Source: JBGVMW01 sp045125095
GTDB lineage: Bacteria; Bacillota; Clostridia; Lachnospirales; Lachnospiraceae
Length of the DNA stretch: 12,315 nucleotides
Direction of reading: 5' to 3'
NCBI GenBank assembly: GCA_045125095.1
Contig: JBGVMW010000166.1
Coordinates: 1-12,315 of the forward strand
The notes under the pieces: generated by a model
The model's database searches: none
What the model saw: the letters and a program-made list of their open reading frames with translations, nothing else
Told to the model about the DNA's origin: nothing
Shown: piece after piece, positions 4,236-11,657 of the stretch
Position numbering within the stretch: the first letter of the stretch is position 1
Layout of the letters: every line of letters starts with the position of its first letter
Translations under genes and position numbers: made by a program

Positions 4236-6688
4236 AGGTTGATGGATTAGAAATAGAATATACAGATGTCATGACTGGTGATAAAAATAAAAATCGCTTT
4301 TTATATTACCAGTTAAAAATGAGTATGCAAAAAGCAAATAAGATTGACATTATTGTTTCGTTTCTTATGGAATCCGGAGTGAGAATGATTCTAAAGGATT
4401 TGAAGGCAGCATTGGAGCGTGGTGTACAGGTGAGAATTCTTACCGGAAATTATCTTGGAATTACCCAACCATCAGCCTTATGCCTAATAAAAAAGGAATT
4501 GGGTGACCGGGTGGATTTGAGATTTTATAATGATAAAGAACGCTCATTTCATCCGAAGTCATATATTTTTCATTATGGAAATACCGGAGAAATATATATT
4601 GGTTCATCAAATATTTCCAGAAGTGCGTTGACTTCCGGAATAGAGTGGAATTACCGATTTAATAGTCTTGGTGATAAGAAGAATTTTAGTTTGTTTTATG
4701 ATACTTTTGTGGATTTGTTTGAAAATCATTCTATTGTGATTGATGATGAAGAACTCACAAGATATTCTAAGAACTGGCACAAGCCGGCTGTATCAAAAGA
4801 TTTGGCGAAATATGATAATTTGGAAGATGATGCAGATACTAAGGTTGAAGTATTGTTTCAGCCAAGAGGGGCACAGATAGAAGCTTTATATGCTTTGGAG
4901 GATAGCAGGTCGGAAGGTGCGACAAAGGGATTGGTACAGGCAGCTACCGGCGTTGGAAAGACTTATCTGGCTGCATTTGATTCAGCGAAGTATGAGCGTG
5001 TATTATTTGTGGCTCACAGAGAAGAAATATTAAAGCAGGCAGCAATATCTTTTAAAAATGTAAGACACTCGGATGATTATGGTTTCTTTTATGGAAAACA
5101 AAAAGACACGGGCAAAGCTGTGATTTTTGCGTCAGTTGCAACACTTGGCAGAAGTGAATATCTGACAGAAGATTTCTTTGCACCGGATTATTTTGATTAT
5201 CTGGTAATTGATGAATTTCATCATGCGGTAAATGACCAATATCAGAGAATTGTAAATTATTTTAAGCCACAGTTTCTGCTGGGGCTTACTGCCACTCCTG
5301 AAAGAATGGACGGCAAAAATATTTATGAAATCTGTGATTATAATGTTCCATATGAGATTTCCTTAAAAGAAGCAATTAATAAGGGTGCACTGGTTCCGTT
5401 TCACTATTATGGTATTTATGATGAAACGGACTATTCATCATTGCATCTTGTAAAAGGTCGTTATGATGAAAAGGAATTGAACGAAACGTATATTGGAAAT
5501 GTAAAGCGCTACGATTTGATTTATAAGTATTATATGAAATATCGTTCTAAAAGGGCACTTGGTTTTTGTTGTTCCAGACAGCATGCTGAAGAAATGGCAA
5601 AGGAATTTTGTAAAAGAGGTATAGAGTCAGTTGCCGTATATAGCAATGCAGATGGTGAGTTTTCAGAAGATAGAGATAAAGCGATTGAAAAACTGAAGAA
5701 TCAAGAAATAAAAGTGATTTTTTCGGTGGATATGTTTAATGAAGGTGTAGATATTGCCTCCCTTGACATGGTTATGTTTTTAAGACCAACAGAGTCGCCT
5801 ATTGTATTTTTACAACAGCTGGGGCGCGGACTTCGTACGAGTAAAGGCAAAGAGTATCTAAATGTTTTAGACTTTATTGGCAACTATGAAAAAGCCGGAC
5901 GGGCACCATTGCTTTTAAGTGGCGGGAAGAACTTTGGAGAAAAAACTGCTTATGATTACAGCGATATTGAGTATCCTGATGATTGTATTGTGGATTTTGA
6001 TATGCGGCTGATTGATTTATTCAAGGAGTTGGATAAGAAATCATTATCCATTAAGGAACGGCTCAAGCAGGAATTTTATCGAGTGAAAGAGCTGTTAGAT
6101 GGTAAAGTTCCAACACGTATGGAACTGTTCACGTATATGGATGATGATATCTATCAGTATTGCATAAAACATGCAAAGGAAAATCCATTTCGAAGATATA
6201 TGGAATTTTTAAATGAAATGCAGGAGCTATCAGTGGATGAAGAAGTGGTATATTCGGGAATAGGAAGAGAATTTCTATCATTGATTGAAACTACTGATAT
6301 GCAGAAGGTATATAAAATGCCAATCTTATATAGTTTCTATAATGACGGTGAAGTGAGGCTGGCAGTTAAAGATGAAGATATATTGGTAGCATGGAAAACA
6401 TTCTTTGATAATGGTACCAATTGGAAGGATTTTGCAGCGGGCATCTCTTATGCTGATTATAAAGCTATGACGGATAAACAGCATCTAAGTAAGGCGAAAA
6501 GCATGCCAATTAAATTTTTGAAATCTTCTGGAAAAGGGTTCTTTATTGAGAAAGAGGATTATGCTATTGCGATTAGAGATGATGTGGAAGTTATAATAGG
6601 GAATGAGGCATTTAAGAAGCATATGAGGGATATTCTTGAATATCGTACTATGGAATATTATCGTAGGAGATATGCTGAAAAAATGTAA
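4205..6688 (+). CDS. PLD-nuclease/SF2 DEAD-DEAH helicase fusion, 827 aa
   Basis: The ATG at 4205 has GAGGTGAAG 5-13 nt upstream and lies inside the methyltransferase gene. Residues about 25-155 form a phospholipase-D-type domain with FHPKSYIF (His116, Lys118) and GSSN (133-136), as in HKD nucleases; the usual Asp after HxKx4 is His here. Residues about 215-400 are helicase domain 1: Walker A ATGVGKT (247-253), Walker B DEFHH (336-340), motif III LTATPE (361-366). Domain 2 has the arginine-finger motif QQLGRGLR (537-544). The C-terminal about 230 residues end in a domain with ILYSFYNDGEVRLAVKDEDI that I cannot name. ATP-driven DNA or RNA translocation with phosphodiester cleavage is the inferred role. 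Such fusions (COG3886+COG1061 type) occur near mobile and defence genes; here the partner is a methyltransferase. Full length and apparently intact. Confidence 0.9.
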   Translation: MAQSDFAEKIEVDGLEIEYTDVMTGDKNKNRFLYYQLKMSMQKANKIDIIVSFLMESGVRMILKDLKAALERGVQVRILTGNYLGITQPSALCLIKKELGDRVDLRFYNDKERSFHPKSYIFHYGNTGEIYIGSSNISRSALTSGIEWNYRFNSLGDKKNFSLFYDTFVDLFENHSIVIDDEELTRYSKNWHKPAVSKDLAKYDNLEDDADTKVEVLFQPRGAQIEALYALEDSRSEGATKGLVQAATGVGKTYLAAFDSAKYERVLFVAHREEILKQAAISFKNVRHSDDYGFFYGKQKDTGKAVIFASVATLGRSEYLTEDFFAPDYFDYLVIDEFHHAVNDQYQRIVNYFKPQFLLGLTATPERMDGKNIYEICDYNVPYEISLKEAINKGALVPFHYYGIYDETDYSSLHLVKGRYDEKELNETYIGNVKRYDLIYKYYMKYRSKRALGFCCSRQHAEEMAKEFCKRGIESVAVYSNADGEFSEDRDKAIEKLKNQEIKVIFSVDMFNEGVDIASLDMVMFLRPTESPIVFLQQLGRGLRTSKGKEYLNVLDFIGNYEKAGRAPLLLSGGKNFGEKTAYDYSDIEYPDDCIVDFDMRLIDLFKELDKKSLSIKERLKQEFYRVKELLDGKVPTRMELFTYMDDDIYQYCIKHAKENPFRRYMEFLNEMQELSVDEEVVYSGIGREFLSLIETTDMQKVYKMPILYSFYNDGEVRLAVKDEDILVAWKTFFDNGTNWKDFAAGISYADYKAMTDKQHLSKAKSMPIKFLKSSGKGFFIEKEDYAIAIRDDVEVIIGNEAFKKHMRDILEYRTMEYYRRRYAEKM

Positions 6689-6857
6689 TGTTCAGAAGGA
6701 AATTTGTATTTTGGGTTTATATAATGAAAAACTGTTAAAATCCATGTCAAAACATATGCTTATGGAGTATAATGGTGTTAGGAAAGTTGACAAAGTTCAT
6801 GGACATGGGTGCATTATTTTGTTAAAATAATTAACATGCATTTTTAGGAGGATTGTC
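6689..6857. promoter_or_regulatory. regulatory gap before the XRE/IrrE pair
   Basis: TTGACA (6787-6792) is a perfect -35; a weak -10 TGCATT follows at 17 bp (6810-6815), or CATTAT at 19 bp. GTTAA-AATAA-TTAAC (6821-6835) is a 5-bp dyad just downstream and a likely operator for the XRE protein it precedes. A second inverted repeat is CCATGTC (near 6742) with GACATGG (near 6802). These fit autoregulation by the downstream repressor; binding is inferred. Confidence 0.4.
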
Positions 6858-7202
6858 ATGAAGGAGTTCAATATAAAGAAATTTTGTGAAGATTTGATTG
6901 AATTGCGAGGAAAAGAGTCACAGGTCGAATTCGCGGAAAAACTTGAAATTAAGAGACCTACATTATCATTATTGGAAAACGGTAAACAGATGCTTACTAT
7001 CGATATTCTTAGCCGTATCTGCAGTTTGTCTGGTAAAAGTACAGACGAGTATTTTGAAGATTCTACAACGGACGCACTGGTATATCTGATGGGAAGTTTG
7101 CAAGAATCTGATAAGGTAAAAATTGAGGAAATGGCTGAACGTATTCGTATTAAGGAGAAGTACGAGTTGCTTGCAAAGAGAGGTAGTTATGTCGTCGATT
7201 GA
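6858..7202 (+). CDS. XRE-family transcriptional regulator, 114 aa
   Basis: AGGAGG (6847-6852) precedes the ATG by 5 nt. Residues about 8-65 form a Cro/CI helix-turn-helix: FCEDLIELRGKESQVEFAEK, then LEIKRPTLSLLENGKQML, then IDILSRICSLSGKSTDEYF. The C-terminal 45 residues are charged and helical, probably for dimerisation. The gene overlaps the ImmA/IrrE gene by 14 bp. Such pairs are well known (ImmR/ImmA of ICEBs1, and similar phage switches): the protease cleaves the repressor and frees the promoters it holds. It may control itself and perhaps the methyltransferase/helicase unit upstream. Confidence 0.85.
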   Translation: MKEFNIKKFCEDLIELRGKESQVEFAEKLEIKRPTLSLLENGKQMLTIDILSRICSLSGKSTDEYFEDSTTDALVYLMGSLQESDKVKIEEMAERIRIKEKYELLAKRGSYVVD

Positions 7203-7620
7203 TCACAATGAACTGTTTGAACAGTATTATCAAAATGAATATGACTTTAATACAGATGCTCTATCAAAAGATGAGATTGCTGATATAAAAAAGCTTGTAA
7301 GAGAAAAGAGGGTGGATTATGCCCTGGCTCCCATGGGAACTGGTGTGTTTAATTGGATTCTTAAGCAGAGTGGTAATATTCGTTTTGAAATGGTATCATT
7401 TGACTCGGATAAGATTGATGGTATGCTGTATATTCCTACAACGGGGAAGGAACGGGCATATATTATTCTTAATGCTAACAAGCCATTAGCTAATCAGATT
7501 TTTGCAGCAGCGCATGAATTTTACCATTATGTAAAGGATTATCAGAGATTCAAAGAGACTCCATATATCTGCGATTTTAGTATGGTTTTCTTGCAATGGG
7601 GAATCCAGTCTTTTTCATAA
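7189..7620 (+). CDS. ImmA/IrrE-family metallopeptidase, C-terminally truncated
   Basis: The ATG at 7189 (AGAGAGG at 7177-7183) lies in the end of the XRE gene; an ATG at 7123 is in frame but would overlap it far more. The zinc-protease motif HEFYH (His109, Glu110, His113) is intact. Family proteins need a third zinc ligand, usually a Glu about 25-35 residues on, then 60 or more further residues. Here the genuine sequence ends at about DFSM (residue 132, base 7584), where it runs into the inserted transposase gene; the last residues VFLQWGIQSFS come from reading that gene backwards. The product is 143 aa and probably inactive. If so, the XRE partner may be locked as a repressor. An earlier function in the XRE switch is inferred. 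Confidence 0.8.
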   Translation: MSSIDHNELFEQYYQNEYDFNTDALSKDEIADIKKLVREKRVDYALAPMGTGVFNWILKQSGNIRFEMVSFDSDKIDGMLYIPTTGKERAYIILNANKPLANQIFAAAHEFYHYVKDYQRFKETPYICDFSMVFLQWGIQSFS

Positions 7621-8318
7621 CAGGTATTCAGCAATTCTTTGAAAGCATAATGATTGCGATATTTTTCACTACTTCCATGAAACTGAAGCTTCTTCTCATT
7701 CCACAAGCGTTTCAGCTCATCCATATATTTACCACGGAACAGCTTTGACAAAATTTTTACCGGAAGGAAGAATTCTTCACCTTTATCACGCCACTGATTT
7801 TTAGCAGTCAGTCCACCGCCAAGAAGGATAACATGAATATGAGGGTGATAATTCATTTCAGATCCCCAGGTGTGTAATACACAGATATATCCAACCTTTG
7901 CACCCAGATGCTTCGTGTCTGCTGTTAACTCATTGATTGTAGCTGACACAGAATGATACAGTGTATCGTATAGAAGCTGTTGGTTACTGTAGATTAGGGG
8001 ATTTAACTCTTGAGGTACTGTGAATACTACATGAAAATAAGGTGCATCCAATACATCTTCACGGCGTTTATCCATCCACATTTCTTTTGGTAAAGCCTGA
8101 CACATAGGACAACATCTGTTACGACAGGAATTATAATGAATCTGGGTATGACCACAATCTTCACATATACTGATGTTAGCTCCATAGGCACCGGTCTTAC
8201 AGTTGATGATACAGTTTGCAACCTTAGACTGCACCGGAGAAGGTGAGTATTTTTCAAGATATGCAGGATAGAATCTCAAAAAGATATCCTGTACTGTTGG
8301 ATTATCCAAAAACTCCAC
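7542..8318 (-). CDS. IS91-family HUH (Y2-type) transposase, C-terminally truncated
   Basis: The protein has an N-terminal zinc-binding region with CEDC (Cys52, Cys55) and CRNRCCPMC (Cys65-Cys73), then the HUH motif HPHIH (residues 158-162) that binds the metal for rolling-circle DNA nicking. It stops after WIPHCKKT; relatives continue with the catalytic Tyr region. The last 13 residues (ILKSQIYGVSLNL) read backwards through the irrE-like gene. The catalytic tyrosine(s) are therefore absent and transposition by this copy should be impossible. I prefer the GTG at 8318 (AAGGA five nt upstream, first residues MEFLDNPTV); a TTG at 8351 would add 11 residues. It overlaps the recombinase gene by 17 bp, so the two are co-expressed. 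Confidence 0.85.
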   Translation of the reverse strand: MEFLDNPTVQDIFLRFYPAYLEKYSPSPVQSKVANCIINCKTGAYGANISICEDCGHTQIHYNSCRNRCCPMCQALPKEMWMDKRREDVLDAPYFHVVFTVPQELNPLIYSNQQLLYDTLYHSVSATINELTADTKHLGAKVGYICVLHTWGSEMNYHPHIHVILLGGGLTAKNQWRDKGEEFFLPVKILSKLFRGKYMDELKRLWNEKKLQFHGSSEKYRNHYAFKELLNTCYEKDWIPHCKKTILKSQIYGVSLNL

Positions 8319-9153
8319 CTTCTTCCTTGTCAAAAGGACTGACGATGCCAAGAACAGTTTTATTGCTCAAGTGCAGATAAATTTCAGTAGATTTAGGTGA
8401 ACGATGTCCGAGTAATGATTGAATATATCGAATATCAACGCCATCCTCTAAGAGATGTGTTGCAAAACTATGCCTTAGACAATGGGAATGTACATCTTTG
8501 GGTAAACCTGCTTTTTTTACGGATTTACGCATTTCCAAACCAGTAGCTGAAGGAGTAAGATATTCACCTGTCCACTGATTCGGAAAGAGAATTCCTTTCG
8601 GCTTGCCACACTTAAACCAGTACTCAGTAAGAATGTCGAGAGCTCTTTTGGATAAAATAGCATAACGAGAGGAATGTGTTTTTGAATTGCGGATATAAAT
8701 CTGCATATTTGTACGAGAAATGTCCTCATAGTTAAGGTGAATTACCTCCGATACACGTAATCCGGAAGAATACATAAGTGCAAACATTGCTTTATATTTT
8801 AAGTTAGGAGTAGCATCAAGCAGCCTTTCAACCTCTTCGCGTGTCAGTACACGTGGGATAGCATAGTCATTGATGGCTCTGGGAACAAGGTTATCATCCC
8901 AAAGTTTTCCTAAAACACGCTTATAGAAAAATACCAGTGATCCATTTTTATTATTAAGTGTAGATGCTTTATCGCCTTTGTTTTTTAGGTGTAAAAGAAA
9001 ATCTCTTGCATCTTCGCAAGTAAGTTCATCTGGATGTTTATTGATAAATTTCAAAAAATCCCTAACGTTGTTTTGGTAAGTGCGAATAGTGCCAGGTTTT
9101 AGATTTCGAAGCTTACCAATATCTTCGATTTTATTAATATATGATTCGTACAT
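8302..9153 (-). CDS. tyrosine-type site-specific recombinase, 283 aa
   Basis: An N-terminal SAM-like core-binding domain (about residues 1-95) precedes the catalytic domain. All catalytic residues are visible: Arg133 (SSGLRVSEV), Lys158 (NSKTHSSRY), HxLR His224 to Arg227 (HCLRHSFATH), His250 (LLGHRS) and the nucleophile Tyr259 (TEIYLHL). The length is normal, so the protein should be active. The ATG at 9153 has GGAGG on the minus strand 6 nt upstream (within 9160-9164), inside one arm of an inverted repeat. Recombinase-plus-HUH-transposase pairs occur in a subset of IS91-like elements, in which the integrase gene comes first. XerC/D-like chromosome resolution is unlikely given this context. 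Confidence 0.9.
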   Translation of the reverse strand: MYESYINKIEDIGKLRNLKPGTIRTYQNNVRDFLKFINKHPDELTCEDARDFLLHLKNKGDKASTLNNKNGSLVFFYKRVLGKLWDDNLVPRAINDYAIPRVLTREEVERLLDATPNLKYKAMFALMYSSGLRVSEVIHLNYEDISRTNMQIYIRNSKTHSSRYAILSKRALDILTEYWFKCGKPKGILFPNQWTGEYLTPSATGLEMRKSVKKAGLPKDVHSHCLRHSFATHLLEDGVDIRYIQSLLGHRSPKSTEIYLHLSNKTVLGIVSPFDKEEGGVFG

Positions 9154-9158
9154 AAAAG

Positions 9159-9208
9159 ACCTCCATGAAATAAAAGTAGTAATAATAGTAACTACCTATC
9201 ATGGAGGT
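9159..9208 (-). promoter_or_regulatory. 10-bp inverted repeat that would hide the recombinase ribosome site
   Basis: On the minus strand ACCTCCATGA, 30 nt, then TCATGGAGGT. The second arm contains the GGAGG ribosome site, 6 nt before the recombinase ATG. In an RNA that begins upstream of both arms, the stem would mask ribosome entry; an RNA starting inside the loop would escape. This resembles the guard that many insertion sequences use against read-through from outside. Confidence 0.6.
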
Positions 9209-9229
9209 GCATTTGCAAAATAAAACTGC

Positions 9230-9562
9230 TTGTGTAAGCAGCCTAAAGATGATATTCTTTTCATAGGCATTTTTGAAGGCAAACTATATATTCAGACTGG
9301 TAAGGTAAAGGAGGTTTCAAAGCAGATTCATACAAATCCAAAGGTGGAAATCTGCGCATTTAAGAATGGAGAGTGGCTTCGTATAGCAGGCGAACTTGTA
9401 GAAGATGACCGCAGAGAGGCAAGACAGTCTATGCTTGATGCATATCCATCTTTGCAGAAGATGTATTCCGCAGATGATGGCAATACAGAGGTATTTTATT
9501 TTGAAAATGGCACAGCTACATTTTCATCATTTACACATGAACCGGAAGTTGTGAAGTTCTAA
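9230..9562 (+). CDS. pyridoxamine 5'-phosphate oxidase-like protein, N-terminally truncated
   Basis: From about IFEGKLYIQTGK onward the protein fits small PNPOx-like flavin-binding split-barrel proteins (KVKEVSKQI, NPKVEICAFKNGEWLRIAGE, DAYPSLQKMY, ATFSSFTHEPEVVKF). Relatives are about 130-140 aa and begin with a further roughly 30 residues (a strand and 'VRPFG'-type segment) that are missing here. The present 110-codon frame begins with TTG at 9230 in sequence next to the mobile element, with no ribosome site, so it is probably not translated or not functional. It is the first gene of the operon at 9577-12200, and the original promoter may have been lost with its 5' end. Confidence 0.75.
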   Translation: MCKQPKDDILFIGIFEGKLYIQTGKVKEVSKQIHTNPKVEICAFKNGEWLRIAGELVEDDRREARQSMLDAYPSLQKMYSADDGNTEVFYFENGTATFSSFTHEPEVVKF

Positions 9563-9576
9563 AAGGTAGCAGAGAT

Positions 9577-10263
9577 ATGGCAAAAAATAAGAAAGCAAAG
9601 ATACATAAAAAGATAGATGGTCAGCTTTTGCAGATGAATAAAAAGTTCAGTAATCTCAAGATGAAGCAGAAGGACAAGATTACAGGATGGGTGTATGAGG
9701 AATATAAGAAGTATGTTACTGAGAATGAGAAAACACCTGATTCTGTGGCAGATGAACATATCATAGAGGCTGTTCTTGATAAAATACATGAAGCACAGAT
9801 ATGGATTCCGGATGATGAGATATACAGCTATTATCATAGTAAGAAACCAAATCTTCAGAGACGTTTGGATAATGAAAAAGCAATCAAATTCAAGTCATAT
9901 GTCAGTTTTTATAAGAGTATTGTGGATCAGGACAAGACTTCTGTCGTTATATGCAATCTTAAGCATGAGATTATTTATATGAATCCAGCAGCAGTACTTA
10001 ACTATTCAAAATATGGAGGAGACAAACTGATAGGAAGAAGCCTGTTGGATTGTCATAATCCAGAATCAAGGGAAAAGATACAACAAGTGGTTGATTGGTT
10101 TGCGGCAGATGAAAGCCACAACATTGTTTACACATTTCATAATGAGAAACAGAATAAGGATGTCTATATGGTGGCTCTCAGAGATGAAGGAAAACTAATC
10201 GGGTATTATGAGAAACATGAGTATCGAGATGCAGAAACGATGAAACAGTATGATTTGTGGTGA
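9577..10263 (+). CDS. PAS-domain protein with N-terminal helical domain, 228 aa
   Basis: The N-terminus (residues about 1-95) is highly basic and helical (MAKNKKAKIHKKIDGQLLQM) with a segment EAVLDKIHEAQIWIPDDEIYSYY. Residues about 103-220 form a PAS fold: FYKSIVDQDKTSVVICNLKH, IIYMNPAAVLNYSK, GRSLLDCHN and VYMVALRDEGKLIGYYEKHE. PAS domains of this Clostridia type stand alone or with short partners and sense small ligands; no kinase or output domain follows. The ATG lies 14 bp after the PNPOx stop, with AAAAGG at 9561-9566. It is followed by the DUF4186 gene after only 4 bp. A sensory or adaptor role is inferred; the ligand is unknown. Confidence 0.8.
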   Translation: MAKNKKAKIHKKIDGQLLQMNKKFSNLKMKQKDKITGWVYEEYKKYVTENEKTPDSVADEHIIEAVLDKIHEAQIWIPDDEIYSYYHSKKPNLQRRLDNEKAIKFKSYVSFYKSIVDQDKTSVVICNLKHEIIYMNPAAVLNYSKYGGDKLIGRSLLDCHNPESREKIQQVVDWFAADESHNIVYTFHNEKQNKDVYMVALRDEGKLIGYYEKHEYRDAETMKQYDLW

Positions 10264-10267
10264 TTTT

Positions 10268-10636
10268 ATGACGAAGGATGAATGGCATAAGCAATTGTTT
10301 GAGCGACTTGGTAATTCCAAGTTCCGTAGCAGTTTTCACTTGAAACAGAAAGATATTGATTACATAAATGAAAAGGGACTTGATACCATCAGACAACACG
10401 CTATAGATTTTATTGCAAAGAGGGAAGCTCCGGCAGTTATTCCGAATGACGGAAAGCAGAATCCAACCAAGGGACATCCGGTATTTATTGCTCAACATGC
10501 GACTGCAACCTGCTGTAGAGAGTGCATACGGAAGTGGCATAAGATGCAACCCGGCAAGGAGTTGAGCCAGGTGCAACAGGACTATCTTGTGGATGTAATC
10601 ATGACTTGGATTCAAAGAGAAATGGAGAGGCAATAA
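10268..10636 (+). CDS. DUF4186-family protein, 122 aa
   Basis: Start at the ATG at 10268, 4 bp after the PAS stop; an ATG at 10250 inside the previous gene is also in frame. The family signature is visible: LFERLGNSKFRSSFHLKQKD, then HAIDFIAKREAP, NDGKQNPTKGHPVFIAQHAT, and CCRECIRKWH with three Cys and a His that may bind metal. The length matches family members of about 100-125 aa. No function is established to my knowledge. Its TAA shares one base with the next gene's ATG (TAATG), implying translational coupling. Confidence 0.85.
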   Translation: MTKDEWHKQLFERLGNSKFRSSFHLKQKDIDYINEKGLDTIRQHAIDFIAKREAPAVIPNDGKQNPTKGHPVFIAQHATATCCRECIRKWHKMQPGKELSQVQQDYLVDVIMTWIQREMERQ

Positions 10637-11109
10637 TGCAGATATTTGTAGATGCAGATGCATGTCCTGTGGTAGGCATTGTTGAGTCGATAGCTGAAAA
10701 ATACAATATTCCAACTACACTGCTGTGTGATACGAACCATGTTTTGTATTCTGATTACAGCGAAGTGATTGTAGTTGGGGCAGGAGCAGATGCTGTAGAT
10801 TATAAGTTGATTAGCATTTGCCATAAAGGAGATATCGTAGTTTCTCAGGATTACGGTGTTGCAGCAATGGCACTTGGCAAAGGTGCGTATGCCATTCATC
10901 AATCCGGTAAGTGGTACACGAATGAAAATATTGACCAAATGTTGATGGAGAGACATCTTAACAAGAAAGCAAGACGAGGCTCTAATAAGAATCATATTAA
11001 AGGACCAAGAAAGCGTATAGATGAAGATGATGTACGCTTTGTCCAGTCTTTTGAAAAACTCATACTGATGGCAAAGTCAAAAGAAGGTGATCAGAACGGG
11101 ACTGTTTAA
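10636..11109 (+). CDS. YaiI/YqxD-family protein (DUF188), 157 aa
   Basis: Start ATG at 10636, coupled to the previous stop, with GGAGAGG at 10624-10630. The hallmark VDADACPV (Asp6, Asp8, Cys10) opens the protein; VGAGADAVDYKLI and GDIVVSQDYGVAAMALGKGA (the conserved TQDYGLA-type segment) follow, then the basic RHLNKKARRGSN and KGPRKRIDEDD near the end. The family has a PIN/NYN-like fold with clustered Asp residues, suggesting a metal-dependent nuclease, but no activity is established. The length is normal for the family (about 150 aa). The 3' end overlaps the next frame by 23 bp. Confidence 0.9.
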   Translation: MQIFVDADACPVVGIVESIAEKYNIPTTLLCDTNHVLYSDYSEVIVVGAGADAVDYKLISICHKGDIVVSQDYGVAAMALGKGAYAIHQSGKWYTNENIDQMLMERHLNKKARRGSNKNHIKGPRKRIDEDDVRFVQSFEKLILMAKSKEGDQNGTV

Positions 11110-11314
11110 GAAGAAAACAATTATAAAAACATATGATAAGGACAATCAGAAACCAGTAATCAAAGCAAGCATCTGTAGTGGAGAGCAGGTTGCAGGTTTT
11201 AAAGACATCCATACAGGTAAGATAGAAGAGGTAATGTTGATTAAAAGTCCGTCAGACATTGATATTTTTAAGAAAATGTACGGAATAGATGAAGAGATAG
11301 CGAAGGAATACTGA
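11087..11314 (+). CDS. small conserved-looking protein, 75 aa
   Basis: A GTG at 11087 is the first start, 23 bp inside the YaiI gene. AGAAGG lies almost on top of it, so the true start may be a few codons later, since relatives I recall begin near 'GLFKKK'. The protein reads FKKKTIIKTYDKDNQKPVIK, ASICSGEQVAGFKDIHTGKI and EEVMLIKSPSDIDIFKKMYG. I recall similar about 70-aa proteins from Lachnospiraceae that are sometimes labelled 'aspartate dehydrogenase', although the length rules out such an enzyme. The function is unknown. Coupled within the operon; the next gene starts 1 bp after its stop. Confidence 0.65.
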   Translation: MIRTGLFKKKTIIKTYDKDNQKPVIKASICSGEQVAGFKDIHTGKIEEVMLIKSPSDIDIFKKMYGIDEEIAKEY

Positions 11315-11315
11315 T

Positions 11316-11657
11316 ATGAATATACAGATATTTGGAACAAAGAAATGCAATGATACTAAGAAGGCAGAGCGTTTTTTCAAGGAGCGGGGCATAAAGTTTC
11401 AGTTCATTGATATGAAAGAAAAAGGCATGAGCAAAGGAGAATTTAATTCAGTAGCTCAGGCAAATGGTGGATTAGAAAATATGGTTAACTGGGATGGAAA
11501 GGACAAGGATTTACTTGCCCTTATTAAGTATACCGCAGATGAAGATAAGCTCGAAAAGGTGCTGGAGAATCCACAAGTAATTAAAACTCCGGTAGTGAGA
11601 AATGGTAAGCAATCAACACTTGGTTATCAGCCGGATATCTGGAAAGGATGGGACTAA
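11316..11657 (+). CDS. ArsC/Spx-family thioredoxin-fold protein, 113 aa
   Basis: AAGGA (11303-11307) is 8 nt before the ATG. The N-terminus MNIQIFGTKKCNDTKKAERFF has Cys11 at the ArsC/Spx redox site, but the fourth position is Thr14, so there is no CXXC as in Spx. The cis-proline motif KTPVVRNGK (Pro92) and the C-terminal LGYQPDIWKGW fit the arsenate-reductase-like family. There is no arsenic resistance gene nearby, so a role in thiol redox is more likely than arsenate reduction. Spx-like binding to RNA polymerase is unlikely without evidence. The stop touches the macrodomain start. Confidence 0.85.
   Translation: MNIQIFGTKKCNDTKKAERFFKERGIKFQFIDMKEKGMSKGEFNSVAQANGGLENMVNWDGKDKDLLALIKYTADEDKLEKVLENPQVIKTPVVRNGKQSTLGYQPDIWKGWD

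Larger units (their letters stand above)
7584..9208 (-). mobile_element. truncated IS91-like element with tyrosine recombinase
   Basis: The unit is recombinase gene plus HUH transposase gene on the minus strand. The left boundary near 7584 is where transposase homology meets the irrE-like gene. The right boundary is uncertain: at least 9208, which includes the inverted repeat at 9159-9208, and possibly up to about 9260, where PNPOx homology resumes. IS91-type elements have no terminal inverted repeats and make no target duplications, so ends must be set by comparison. The transposase end is lost. Different genes are broken on the two sides, so a deletion accompanied or followed insertion. Confidence 0.7.

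Noticed and set aside
6636..6830. 64-codon frame at the end of the helicase
   Set aside because: Mostly overlaps the helicase gene, no ribosome site, no recognisable content beyond it.
10178..10714. 178-codon minus-strand frame across PAS/DUF4186/YaiI
   Set aside because: Three well supported coupled plus-strand genes cover it; it looks like a chance antisense frame.
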